Shown piece by piece: positions 27,047-35,886 of a stretch of DNA of 64,000 nucleotides (position 1 is the first letter of the stretch; each line of letters starts with the position of its first letter). The DNA comes from Clostridia bacterium (GTDB taxonomy: Bacteria; Bacillota; Clostridia; Lutisporales; Lutisporaceae), in contig DASPIR010000029.1 of assembly GCA_035628995.1 (NCBI GenBank), positions 82,934 through 146,933 of the forward strand, read 5' to 3'. The notes beneath the pieces were generated by a model, which was not told where the DNA came from, did no database searches, and saw nothing but the letters and a program-made list of their open reading frames with translations. Both the position numbers and the translations under genes were made by a program.

Positions 27047-27988
27047 TCATAGCTTCAAATAATTATAAAATGTACCACTATTATTTTTACCTGATAAAAA
27101 AAGCGATATGTCTGTTTCATATTTTTTTACTTGGTTTATTGCGTTTTTAATAGCTTGAACATAAGGAATAAAAATCAACTGCATCGCACTATTTTCTAAT
27201 TTGGGGCATATACATTCCCAAAGTTCAAATTCATTTTCATTAATAATAAAAAAAATGCAAAAGTGGAAAAATATAAGGATATCGTTGTTAATATAAACCT
27301 TATTATCCAATTTCTTTATATCACAGTATTCTATGTTCCACATCGCTGCGTTTCCACCAACAGATTCTATAACTGCTGTTTTCGAATGTTTATTTTTTAT
27401 TGTTTCCAAGTATTTTTGATCGCCAAACCTATTTGGTTGAATTTCATTATAACACCATTCTATACATCTATTCTCCCACCAATTAAGGATTCGCAGTGCA
27501 TTTCTAGAATTTTTGAAACCAACTATGCCAGCATTATAAAGCCCTTTTTGTCTTGTTGAATAATCTACTACGCTAGTAAAATTATGACTTGTAAGTAACA
27601 CATCGTTTTTCTTTAAGCTATCAAAAAATGAATCAGGATTTGAATACATAAAAGTGTCTGAATCCAAATAAAGAATGGAGTCAATATAATTATGTTGCTT
27701 TAATATTAGTTTTACGAGGCTTGCCTTTATTGTCCAGCAATACTCGTTTACGTACCGATTATTTTTAGCCTCTAAGAGACTTTCACTTTCTAATGCTCCC
27801 ACTTCAATTATAGACGCGTGGTGCAGATTTAGTTTTATCAATAAATCATAGGCAAGCTCATCAATTGTACAAATCCATATATGAAAATTGTTATCCGTAT
27901 GTATGCACATTGATTCATAAAGAGCCAATGCCTTTAACAGATAACTGTTGGTTGTGATAGTACAAAAGTAATTTATATGGTTAGTCAT
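27047..27988 (-). CDS. GT-A glycosyltransferase, class B of the local paralogue family
   Basis: 313-aa predicted sugar transferase, probably cytoplasmic. N-terminal YFCTITTNSYLLKALALYES, the metal-binding DSD at 109-111 (YLDSDTF), YNAGIVGFKN, WWENRCIEWCY and FGDQKYL are the blocks shared by all seven domains of this cluster. The general plan is that of GT8-like enzymes; the exact family and substrate are not recognised. It overlaps the end of the class A gene at 27981-28925 by 8 bp (ATGACTAA), so translation is coupled. Members of class B have HIWIC or HLWIC where class A has FFFICM. AT-rich compared with flanking genes. Confidence 0.82.
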   Translation of the reverse strand: MTNHINYFCTITTNSYLLKALALYESMCIHTDNNFHIWICTIDELAYDLLIKLNLHHASIIEVGALESESLLEAKNNRYVNEYCWTIKASLVKLILKQHNYIDSILYLDSDTFMYSNPDSFFDSLKKNDVLLTSHNFTSVVDYSTRQKGLYNAGIVGFKNSRNALRILNWWENRCIEWCYNEIQPNRFGDQKYLETIKNKHSKTAVIESVGGNAAMWNIEYCDIKKLDNKVYINNDILIFFHFCIFFIINENEFELWECICPKLENSAMQLIFIPYVQAIKNAINQVKKYETDISLFLSGKNNSGTFYNYLKL

Positions 27989-28925
27989 TTGTTCCTTCGC
28001 CTCCTAACGAGTAATAATTGAGATACTTATGTTCCTTATAATTTAATCCATTATAGAAACTATCAATGAACCCATCTACATAATTAATTATATTTTGATA
28101 CTTCTCTATATAGGGCTTATATATCAATTCCTTTACATCCTCCGGCAAATCAATATAGGAACACAAATCAAATTCACTGTAATTCATAAACTTAAGACCG
28201 CTATAGTGGTAAAACACCAATCTTTCTCCATTAATATAAATATCTTTATCCACCTTGCTTACGTCTGCACCTTGAATGTTCCATGCAGTTACATTTACTC
28301 CTATGTCTTTCATTATTCTAACTTCATCAAACATCACCGGCCAATTGTTTACGTACATTTGATCACTCCATTTTCCTGGCTCTACCCTATCGTAGCACCA
28401 TTCAATACATTTACTCCTAAACCACTCGATACAATTTATTGCATTGACATTCTTTTCAAAACCCATCAGCCCGGTATTAAATATGCCGTAAATGTCATTC
28501 AACCCACTATCTAGTTCAACAAATCTTTCTTCTGTTAACAGTATTGAACATTTCCTTAATTCACCAAAAATCGGTTCAGGGTCAGAGTAAAATTCTATAT
28601 CACCGTCCAGCCATACTATGTGGTTAAGCTCAGAATAATTACGGAATAAGTATAAAAAGACTGAACCTTTCGAAGACCATATATACTCTTTATCGTTGCA
28701 CGTAGATTTGATAGCAGCAAGCTCTGGGTCTTGGGCTTCAATTTGCTTCATATTTAAAAGAATTGCCCTATCTAGTGTCATCCTTTCAAGAAGTAAATTC
28801 ACTTCATCATCCATACAGATAAAAAAGAAGTGAAAATCTTGGTCATATTTTTTTAAAGAGTTATACAAAATAAGCCCTCTGTGTATATAGCCTTTACTTA
28901 GTACTGTACAATAATAATGAGTCAT
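27981..28925 (-). CDS. GT-A glycosyltransferase, class A of the local paralogue family
   Basis: 314-aa predicted glycosyltransferase. HYYCTVLSKGYIHRGLILYN at the N-terminus, FFFICMDDE, DGD at 107-109 (WLDGDIEFY; the other copies have DSD), FNTGLMGFEKN, CIEWCYDRV, WSDQMYVNNW and GVNVTAWNIQG, and a late LVFYHYSGL. It forms the first gene of a coupled pair with the class B gene at 27047. Start at the ATG 28925, which follows GGGGGAG; the longer TTG start lies upstream of that site. No signal peptide or membrane segment. Confidence 0.82.
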   Translation of the reverse strand: MTHYYCTVLSKGYIHRGLILYNSLKKYDQDFHFFFICMDDEVNLLLERMTLDRAILLNMKQIEAQDPELAAIKSTCNDKEYIWSSKGSVFLYLFRNYSELNHIVWLDGDIEFYSDPEPIFGELRKCSILLTEERFVELDSGLNDIYGIFNTGLMGFEKNVNAINCIEWFRSKCIEWCYDRVEPGKWSDQMYVNNWPVMFDEVRIMKDIGVNVTAWNIQGADVSKVDKDIYINGERLVFYHYSGLKFMNYSEFDLCSYIDLPEDVKELIYKPYIEKYQNIINYVDGFIDSFYNGLNYKEHKYLNYYSLGGEGTND

Positions 28926-29322
28926 CCAGCTCCCCCCAACTTCCAAGATAGTTTATTTTAAGCATGTACTCTATATACAATATGATTTAACCCCAAAGGA
29001 GTTACCAGTTATCATAGGACAATATGTTGCAGTGCACTTCTCCAGTAAAAACAGAACTGATTCAAATAAAATACATGAATAATAAAATAAACGTTCACAA
29101 GATTACACATGCAAATCAGACCTTTCTGAAAATAAAATTCCATAATCACAATGACGAAGGTTTCCCAGACATCGCATTTTCACACTTATTGAAGCATATT
29201 TTGTTGATGCCGGTAGAATTATTCTACGACTACTTTATAGCGGTTAGAATTAGCTAAAATATTCTTGTAGTCATTATTTTAGAGTTACTGTAATTCCTTG
29301 CATTAACTCTATTACAGTGTAG
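28926..29322. other. Intergenic space without recognisable gene
   Basis: About 400 AT-rich bases between the first glycosyltransferase pair and the second tRNA-Pro fragment. The only open frame (plus strand from 29024) has no ribosome binding site and no recognisable motif. The promoter for the pair probably lies here. Confidence 0.5.
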
Positions 29323-29377
29323 CGCGCTTGAATGGGGTTCAAGAGGTCGCAGGTTCAATTCCTGTCACCCAGACCAT
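29323..29377 (+). pseudogene. tRNA-Pro(GGG) 3' fragment, copy 2
   Basis: Perfect 55-bp match to 26871-26925, offset 2452 bp, same orientation. Again no 5' half: the expected acceptor strand CTGGGTG is missing upstream. A strong terminator follows at 29391. The two copies frame a 2.4-kb segment carrying one class A/class B glycosyltransferase pair. Confidence 0.85.
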
Positions 29378-29390
29378 GATTGAAAGCTGA

Positions 29391-29427
29391 AAGCCAGAAA
29401 TCCTTTGGATTTCTGGCTTTATTTTTT
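29391..29427 (+). terminator. Terminator after tRNA-Pro fragment 2
   Basis: AAGCCAGAAATCC / GGATTTCTGGCTT followed by TATTTTTTAT on the plus strand, so it is oriented with the tRNA fragment rather than with the neighbouring minus-strand dehydrogenase. Confidence 0.85.
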
Positions 29428-29446
29428 ATATTATTAAATCAAATTT

Positions 29447-30808
29447 TTACTTTTTGTTTAATCCGATGCCAACATATCTTACTCCGTAACTTTCTGCATC
29501 CAATTTGCTCAATACTCTGCAGCCGTCTACAATCAGCGGATTTTTCATAAGCTCAGCATAACGATTTAATGGTATGTTTACGATACTCTGCCAATCCGTC
29601 ATGATTACTGCTGCATCTGCTCCTTTAAGTGCCTCTTCATAATTATCAGTCATCAAAACTGCAGGGTTGTTCTGTAATTCCTTTTTCGCATTTTCTATAG
29701 CAATCGGATCATGACATTTTATTCTGGCATGTTCTCGTATCAGCTCTTTTACAAGCTTTATGGATTGAGACTCCCTCACGTCATCTGTATTGGCCTTGAA
29801 AGCAAGGCCAAGAACAGCTATATTTTTATCCTTGAGTTCTAAAAGCTCTCTTTTAAGGATGCCCAACATTCTCATGGCTTGCAATTCGTTTACTTCAATT
29901 GCAGATTTAAGTATTTTGGGGGTATAGCCACAATCCTCTGAAAATGCTATAATCGCTTTCACGTCTTTTGGAAAGCAGCTTCCTCCGAAACCCCGACTTG
30001 ACTTTATATATCTGGTTATACCCGGCTTGATCAGATTTCTATTGATCCTGGGAGAAATGCGCTTATCCAGATTCACGCACTCAAGTACTTCTGCAGAATC
30101 AATGTTGCCAACTTCCTCAGATATGGCGGCGATTTCGTTTGAGAAAGATATTAGGGTTGCAAGCAAGGAGTTTGAAGCATACTTTATCATTTCAGCCGTC
30201 CTTGGATTTACTTTAATGATTGGTGCATCAAAACAGTTCTCATATACTTTCTTAAATGTTTCAAAGCTCTTTTCATCAAAAGCCCCGATTACGATCCTGT
30301 CAGGTTTCAAAAAATCCTCCAAGGCTTCTCCTTCCTTTAGGAACTCAGGATTCATCACCAATCCGAACTCCCCTGCCTTTTTGCCTGATGACTGCTCCAG
30401 TACTTTTCGTACAATAGAATCTGTTGTAGTTGGCACCACTGTACTTTTGACACAAACTACGTGGTATTCTTTTTTGTTTCTAAGCACTGCTCCGATTTCT
30501 GCAGCTGCCTCTTTTATATATGTCAGGTCTATACTATCGCCAACATAAGGCGTTCCAACTGCAATTATTGATACCTCGGAATTACTGACTGCATACGCCA
30601 TGTCCATTGTCGCAATCAGCTTCTTGCCAGTGACAGTTTCTTTAAGCAGCGGTTCCAGACCTTCCTCATAGATGGGAGGTTCACCTTTATTTATTTTTGC
30701 GACTATACTATCCAATTTGTCTACACAAATCACATCATGGCCTTTCGATGCCAGACAAACTCCGGAAACCAAACCTACATAACCTGTTCCTATAATTGAT
30801 ATCCTCAT
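29447..30808 (-). CDS. ugd: UDP-glucose 6-dehydrogenase family protein
   Basis: NAD-dependent oxidation of UDP-glucose to UDP-glucuronate. Rossmann motif GTGYVGLVSG at the N-terminus, AVGTP, the central MNPEFLKEGEA, the catalytic Cys in GFGGSCFPKD (about residue 270) and the C-terminal LGLAFKANTDDVRES. 453 aa is normal. With the UDP-glucuronate-decarboxylase-like gene at 32849 it could supply UDP-xylose to the surrounding glycosyltransferases. Substrate is inferred from the family; UDP-sugar variants cannot be excluded. Confidence 0.9.
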   Translation of the reverse strand: MRISIIGTGYVGLVSGVCLASKGHDVICVDKLDSIVAKINKGEPPIYEEGLEPLLKETVTGKKLIATMDMAYAVSNSEVSIIAVGTPYVGDSIDLTYIKEAAAEIGAVLRNKKEYHVVCVKSTVVPTTTDSIVRKVLEQSSGKKAGEFGLVMNPEFLKEGEALEDFLKPDRIVIGAFDEKSFETFKKVYENCFDAPIIKVNPRTAEMIKYASNSLLATLISFSNEIAAISEEVGNIDSAEVLECVNLDKRISPRINRNLIKPGITRYIKSSRGFGGSCFPKDVKAIIAFSEDCGYTPKILKSAIEVNELQAMRMLGILKRELLELKDKNIAVLGLAFKANTDDVRESQSIKLVKELIREHARIKCHDPIAIENAKKELQNNPAVLMTDNYEEALKGADAAVIMTDWQSIVNIPLNRYAELMKNPLIVDGCRVLSKLDAESYGVRYVGIGLNKK

Positions 30809-30831
30809 AAATCATACTCCTTTTCAAATCC

Positions 30832-31674
30832 CTAAAAGAAATTTTTTGAGAAACCCGGAGACAGTGTTTCAATAACATCGATTTTTTTTCTTAGTACATC
30901 AATATACGGTTCATAAATGTAATTTATCGGTGTTACATTAAACCCTATCCAGTAATCCCATTTATTAAACATTCTTAAGCAACTGAAGTGAAAAAATATC
31001 AGCCCGGTTCCATCAACATATATCTTTCCATCCCTGTATTCAAACTTTAGTAAATGCTGGTTCCATGGAGCCACATTCACACCGGGCAGCTCCGAACAAT
31101 GTATTTTACTATACATTTGTTTAAAACTATTTATGTAACCTTGGTCTCCAAGATTACCATGCTCATCATAATATGCACTGCACCACTTTGTGCATTGTTC
31201 CTTCCACCATTCAAGTGCAGAAAGGCCTGTGCGGTCCCTCTTGAAGCAGACAAAACCCCCATTCGCCAAATCATTAACTTTGTGCGTCGTATATAGCACT
31301 GACCATTCAGGTGCGTTTTCGAAAATTGTTTCCGGATCTCTGTAAAAATAAATATCTGTATCTACATAGACTACTCGGTGAATATTGTCAAATTCATTGA
31401 AAATATGAAGTATCGCGTAAGGCTTCAAAGTCCAACAATATTGGCTCAATTCTCTTTCCTTCTTAGCTTCTATGAGCCTCTCATCATTAATGTTTGAATA
31501 GTTAATAACGGTCGTCCTATTCAAAGTCATTCTACTGAGCAACTCATATGCTTCATCATCCACACAGAATAAATAAAACCAATAGGATGAATTATAGTTC
31601 ATTATTGACTCATGCATTGCCAGTGCTTGATGTAGTCTCGTTTTGGAAATTATCGCACAGATTGCTGTATTCAA
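30832..31674 (-). CDS. GT-A glycosyltransferase, divergent class B
   Basis: 280-aa member of the local family without a class A partner. It has ISKTRLHQALAMHESI, YCWTLKPYAI, the acidic triad DTD in YVDTDIYFY, GGFVCFKRD, WWKEQCTKWCS, LGDQGYINSF and VNVAPWNQH. The CIEWCY block of the others is CTKWCS here, and the C-terminus is shorter. TTG start at 31674, 9 nt after AAAAGGA; the first TTG at 31683 abuts that site. It lies between rfbF and ugd with short gaps, so it belongs to the same transcript. Confidence 0.8.
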   Translation of the reverse strand: MNTAICAIISKTRLHQALAMHESIMNYNSSYWFYLFCVDDEAYELLSRMTLNRTTVINYSNINDERLIEAKKERELSQYCWTLKPYAILHIFNEFDNIHRVVYVDTDIYFYRDPETIFENAPEWSVLYTTHKVNDLANGGFVCFKRDRTGLSALEWWKEQCTKWCSAYYDEHGNLGDQGYINSFKQMYSKIHCSELPGVNVAPWNQHLLKFEYRDGKIYVDGTGLIFFHFSCLRMFNKWDYWIGFNVTPINYIYEPYIDVLRKKIDVIETLSPGFSKNFF

Positions 31675-31693
31675 GCTAATCAATCCTTTTCTA

Positions 31694-32461
31694 TTAATAT
31701 AGCTTCTTTCTGATTACCTCCCAGTTATCATTGAGTGTCGAATAGTCCTTGTAAGTATCTATCGACATCCAAAACTCTTTATGCAGGTAAACCGATAACT
31801 GTCCTGCAGCAACAAGCTTTGCCAAAGGCTCTTGCTCAAAGATGCATCTGCCATTGTCATCATCAATATAATTGAATACTTCTTTATTCAGCACAAAATA
31901 CCCGCCGTTAATGATCTGATCTGTTTGAGGCTTTTCTACGAATTCATACACAATATCGTCTTTCACCTTAAGTATTCCATATTGACTTTTGGGCATTATG
32001 CCTGTCAGTGTGGCAATTTTACCTTTGTTTCTATGGAATTCTACCAGTTCGCAGATATTTATATCAGCTAAACCGTCACCATATGTCAGCATGAATTCAT
32101 TTTCATCAATATAAGGTTCAATCAATTTAATTCGGCTTCCTGTCATGGTGGCTTCACCTGTATCGATTAATGTTATCTTCCACTTCTCCGTACTTTGAAG
32201 CGGCTTTATGCTGATGTCATCAGATGTATTTTCGATTATGCAATCACTATTTCTCCACAAGCTACCAGCAAAGTATTCCTTTATTTTTTCCCCCTTATAT
32301 CCAATCGGTAGTATAAAATCATTAAATCCATACTTGCTGTATATTTTCATGATATGCCAGATAATCGGTTTGCCGCCTACTCTAATTAAAGGCTTTGGTA
32401 TATCTTCAGTAATTTCTTTAATCCTAGTGCCCATTCCCCCACAAAGTAATACTACTTTCAA
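31694..32461 (-). CDS. rfbF: Glucose-1-phosphate cytidylyltransferase
   Basis: Makes CDP-glucose from glucose-1-phosphate and CTP. MKVVLLCGGMGTR, then EDIPKPLIRVGGKPIIWHIMK, YGDGLADI and the C-terminal FWMSIDTYKDY are characteristic of RfbF. 255 aa. The TTG at 32461 is 8 nt after GGGAGG and yields the canonical N-terminus; the GTG at 32470 lies inside that site. The next enzyme of the CDP-deoxyhexose pathway, CDP-glucose 4,6-dehydratase (RfbG), is not recognisable in the window. Confidence 0.92.
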   Translation of the reverse strand: MKVVLLCGGMGTRIKEITEDIPKPLIRVGGKPIIWHIMKIYSKYGFNDFILPIGYKGEKIKEYFAGSLWRNSDCIIENTSDDISIKPLQSTEKWKITLIDTGEATMTGSRIKLIEPYIDENEFMLTYGDGLADINICELVEFHRNKGKIATLTGIMPKSQYGILKVKDDIVYEFVEKPQTDQIINGGYFVLNKEVFNYIDDDNGRCIFEQEPLAKLVAAGQLSVYLHKEFWMSIDTYKDYSTLNDNWEVIRKKLY

Positions 32462-32536
32462 ACCACGCACCTCCCGATGCTCATTTTCTAATTTAAAATA
32501 TGCTTATCCACTTAGGATAGTTACTAATTCTAATAA

Positions 32537-32764
32537 TTATTGGACAAGAAATTTAAATTTTATAGTTTTAATAATTGAAGCCATGGTTTTATCCATGACT
32601 TCCCCTAATGTAAGTAATTCAAATTGATATGTGTCAGCATTCAGCGGTTCATATTCTTTCGATGCAATTGCCAGCATTATCAATCCTTCATCGTATGCAT
32701 TCTTAAACACTTCTCCTACTTCCATACCAGTATCCAATAAACTCTTCTTTATGATCTTTTTCAA
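32537..32764 (-). CDS. Small orphan frame, possible gene remnant
   Basis: 75 codons (KKSLLDTGMEVGEVFKNAY, LIMLAIASKEYEP) with no convincing ribosome binding site; the frame is open for 14 more codons upstream without an ATG. The amino-acid composition looks protein-like, but I do not recognise a family. It sits alone in the 387-bp space between rfbF and the decarboxylase-like gene and may be a decayed gene. Confidence 0.3.
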   Translation of the reverse strand: MKKIIKKSLLDTGMEVGEVFKNAYDEGLIMLAIASKEYEPLNADTYQFELLTLGEVMDKTMASIIKTIKFKFLVQ

Positions 32765-32848
32765 GCATTCCCTTGAATCTTGATATGGATTAACCGTATG
32801 AACTCAATGAACTTATTTATAGAATCTTCCTTTACAATGAATTAGGTT

Positions 32849-33913
32849 TCAAATATTATAAGTGTGCCTATACCAATCTTTTAATTTTTTTAATCCTTCA
32901 TCCAGAGATATGTGCGGCTTATAACCGATCAGTCTTTTTGCTTTGCTTAAATCAGGACACCTTCTTTGAGGATTATCTATAAGATATTCGCTTTCACTGC
33001 TTCTATTATATTCAACCGTTGTATTTCCGACGATATCGGCTACCATCTCCGCTAGATCAATCATAGATATCTCAATTTCATCATTACCGATATTGAACGC
33101 CTCTCCATCGCAATCCGATAACAAAGCCCTCAGAAAACCGCTTACGGCATCGCTAATGTAACAGAAGCTTCTTGTAGGTGCTCCATCGCTTAAAATATTA
33201 ATATTATTTGCCTGAAAGGCATCATGGAAAAAATCAGGTATTACTCTTTTATCGTCTATTCTAAGCCCTGGCCCATATACATTGAACGGTCTCACAATCT
33301 TTACAGGCAGTTTGTGCTGATTACAATAGTTGACGCACAGGGTTTCACCCAGTCTTTTTGATTCATCATAGCATGCCCTTGGGCCTGTACAGGATACATT
33401 TCCGTTGTAGGTTTCCGGTGTAGGAATATATTCATTAGTGGGGTTCCCATAAATTTCACTGGTGGAAAAGAAAAGCATGCTTTTGATATTCTTGTTTTTA
33501 GCCAGCTCCAGTAGGTTCTTGAGACCCCAAACATTTGTTTCAATCGTTTCAATGGGATATTTACGGTAAAAAGTAGGGGAAGCGATACTGGCAGCATGAA
33601 CGATATAGTCAATATCTGTGTCTATATCAAATGTTTTAGATATATCGATATTGATGAATCGGAAATTCTCATTGCTTTGCAAGTGCTTTATTCTATCCAA
33701 TGTTCCTGTTTTGTAATTCTCAATGCAAATTACAGTAGCAGGTGTTTTAAAAACATTCTGGTTGCAATAATCAATAAAATCTAGAAAGTACGCCCCTATG
33801 AACCCCCCACCGCCGCTTATCAACCATTTTGTACCTTCGATTTTATCTAACTTATCCATTAAATCATGATATATGGTTTTCATATCGTCTAATATGATAT
33901 TGTTGAAATACAT
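32849..33913 (-). CDS. UDP-glucuronate decarboxylase-like SDR
   Basis: Extended short-chain dehydrogenase of 354 aa. NAD motif GGGGFIGAYFL near residue 35, HAASIASPTFYRKYPIETIETN, the catalytic SerTSEIYG and GPRACYDESKRLGE (Tyr-x3-Lys), a block typical of UDP-xylose synthases, and GPGLRIDDKRVIPDF. With Ugd it would give UDP-glucuronate to UDP-xylose. A related activity such as a 4,6-dehydratase cannot be excluded. It precedes rfbF and follows a second SDR by 2 bp, so these nucleotide-sugar genes form one unit. Confidence 0.82.
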   Translation of the reverse strand: MYFNNIILDDMKTIYHDLMDKLDKIEGTKWLISGGGGFIGAYFLDFIDYCNQNVFKTPATVICIENYKTGTLDRIKHLQSNENFRFINIDISKTFDIDTDIDYIVHAASIASPTFYRKYPIETIETNVWGLKNLLELAKNKNIKSMLFFSTSEIYGNPTNEYIPTPETYNGNVSCTGPRACYDESKRLGETLCVNYCNQHKLPVKIVRPFNVYGPGLRIDDKRVIPDFFHDAFQANNINILSDGAPTRSFCYISDAVSGFLRALLSDCDGEAFNIGNDEIEISMIDLAEMVADIVGNTTVEYNRSSESEYLIDNPQRRCPDLSKAKRLIGYKPHISLDEGLKKLKDWYRHTYNI

Positions 33914-33915
33914 CT

Positions 33916-34884
33916 CTATCTACCTCTCATTTCGTATTTTTTATAATTGTTCAAGTACCAACTTATTGTTCTTCTTATACCCTCATCGATTTGAATAGCT
34001 GGATACCACCCCAGGATATTCTTTACTTTATCAACCTTAGGTAATGGATTCCATAAATCATTTTTTCTATATTCCAATATTCCGTAATTGGCTTTTACAT
34101 TTGTATTCATTTCTTTGATGATCAAGTCCACATAATATTTTAACGGATGTGTCACTCCGCTTCCAATATTAAAGATCTCATTCTTTACATGCTTTGCTTT
34201 AGCTGCCATCAGGAATCCGTCAACAATGTTTTCTACATAGCAATAATCACGGCATTGCTCACACAATGTCAAATCAACGTCCTTGCCGTTTAATACGGAT
34301 AAGATGACCTGAGGGAAAAACTTATGGCTTCCTTCTTTTTCGCCAAATACACCAAAGGGTATTATTGTGACTATGTCTAGACCCATATTATCAGCAATCT
34401 GGTGACCCATAATCGTTGCTGTGGCTTTCGTACTACCATAAATATTCTTTGGCGTATAGCAAGTACTTTCGTCTATCATTCCTTCCTTATTTCCATACTG
34501 CATGCTTGTTCCTGTATTTATGAATTTTTCACAGCCTGTTTTTCCTAAAACATTCAGCAAATTAACAGTACCTAACAGATTTGAATTTATAGCCGTATAA
34601 AAATCATTTTGTCTTGAATCTACTCCATATGCTGCCATATGAAATACAACGTCTGGCTTTACAGTTTCGATGCATTTGCTTAGGGATTCAAGATTTCTAA
34701 TGTCGGTTTTATAGATATTAAGAAATTTAAGTTCGTCTTCAATTCTCCAAAGGTCTGAATTCTCACGGACAATTATTGTGGTATCAGCATTCTGGGCGAC
34801 CGTTCTTTTAACGATATGCGAGCCCAGAAAGCCGTTAGCCCCTGTAATCAATACTTTCTTATTGTTTAAACTAAGATCAACCAT
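33916..34884 (-). CDS. NAD-dependent epimerase/reductase (SDR)
   Basis: 322-aa extended SDR. NAD motif ITGANGFLGSHIV, FHMAAYGVD, TGTSMQYG and the active site NIYGSTKA (Tyr-x3-Lys). The C-terminal part has the CRDYCYVENIVDGF segment. It resembles CDP-abequose/paratose synthase-type reductases and other 4-keto-sugar epimerases; with rfbF in the same cluster a role on a CDP-sugar is plausible but unproven. ATG at 34884 follows GGAGG by 5 nt; the longer TTG start overlaps it. Confidence 0.8.
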   Translation of the reverse strand: MVDLSLNNKKVLITGANGFLGSHIVKRTVAQNADTTIIVRENSDLWRIEDELKFLNIYKTDIRNLESLSKCIETVKPDVVFHMAAYGVDSRQNDFYTAINSNLLGTVNLLNVLGKTGCEKFINTGTSMQYGNKEGMIDESTCYTPKNIYGSTKATATIMGHQIADNMGLDIVTIIPFGVFGEKEGSHKFFPQVILSVLNGKDVDLTLCEQCRDYCYVENIVDGFLMAAKAKHVKNEIFNIGSGVTHPLKYYVDLIIKEMNTNVKANYGILEYRKNDLWNPLPKVDKVKNILGWYPAIQIDEGIRRTISWYLNNYKKYEMRGR

Positions 34885-34944
34885 ATTTACCTCCAATAAG
34901 CTGTACTATCAACGATTTTTTACTTTTGCAATAGCCGGTTTCTT

Positions 34945-35883
34945 TTAGCTTACGTATTTATAATAGTTCGCAACATTATCCCTATGAAGTTCGGATGAAT
35001 AGAAATCATCTATTGTATGAACGACACTGTCTATTTTATTGATAGCATATCTGATATCTTTAACATATGGCTCGTAAATCATCTCTACTGCTTTAACATC
35101 CAAGGCCAAGTTATACCATTTCCAGAGAGTAAACTCATTCTTGTTGATGATGTAGAAGCTGGTAAAATGATACACTAAGAGCTTGTCATTGTTTATATAG
35201 ACTTTTTCCCCTTTGTTATTTATGTCATAATACTTCTGATACCAGGCTGCTGCATCAATTCCCAGACTTTTTACAACTACGACTCCTTCAAACAAATCAT
35301 TCCAATTATTCATATACCGTTGGTCTCCCCATCGACCACGGTCGTCACAGGTGTCGTAGCACCATTCGATACACCTTTCACGCCACCAGTTCAAACATTC
35401 GAGCCCGCTTCTATCTTTTCTGAAGCCGATAAAACCCGCCTGGTATTTGCCGAAAATATTATCATTCCACCCGTCTTTCTGTTCGCAAAGAAGTATTGAT
35501 CCATTACCCCATTCGCTATAGATTTGTTTTGCATTATCAAAAAAGTACATGTCGGCATCCAGATAAAGAATTGATTTAACTTCACTACAGTTTTCAAATA
35601 TGTGTAGAATCAACGGTGCCTTCAGAGTCCAGCAATATTCCCGGATGCTTCTGTTGCCCTTTGCAACCAACAATTCCTCATCTTCAATATCATCCATTTT
35701 GTATAAAGTAACATTGTCAAGATCTAATTTGCTTAAAACATTGTATACAACTTCATCAACACAGCATATCCATAAATGAAAATTCTTCATATTTTTTAAT
35801 AGAGAATAATAGAGGGTCAATCCCTTAATGAGATATGCTTTTCCAACAATGGTACAAAAAAAATTGTTCTCCCTTTTATCCAT
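34945..35883 (-). CDS. GT-A glycosyltransferase, class B
   Basis: 312-aa class B member. NFFCTIVGKAYLIKGLTLYY, HLWICCVDEVVYNVL, REYCWTLKAPLI, DAD at 109-111 (YLDADMYFF), YQAGFIGFRKD, WWRERCIEWCY, WGDQRYMNNW and LGIDAAAWYQKYYDI. It begins 3 bp after the stop of the class A gene at 35887-36813. The fused protein at 37185-39047 has the same two halves in the same order, so the pair very probably works together. Acceptor and donor unknown; a UDP- or CDP-sugar made by the neighbouring genes is a reasonable guess. Confidence 0.83.
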   Translation of the reverse strand: MDKRENNFFCTIVGKAYLIKGLTLYYSLLKNMKNFHLWICCVDEVVYNVLSKLDLDNVTLYKMDDIEDEELLVAKGNRSIREYCWTLKAPLILHIFENCSEVKSILYLDADMYFFDNAKQIYSEWGNGSILLCEQKDGWNDNIFGKYQAGFIGFRKDRSGLECLNWWRERCIEWCYDTCDDRGRWGDQRYMNNWNDLFEGVVVVKSLGIDAAAWYQKYYDINNKGEKVYINNDKLLVYHFTSFYIINKNEFTLWKWYNLALDVKAVEMIYEPYVKDIRYAINKIDSVVHTIDDFYSSELHRDNVANYYKYVS

Positions 35884-35886
35884 AAT

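Noticed and set aside
29024..29257. 77-codon plus-strand frame between the tRNA-Pro fragments
   Set aside because: No ribosome binding site, no recognisable motif, unusual composition; probably chance in AT-rich DNA.
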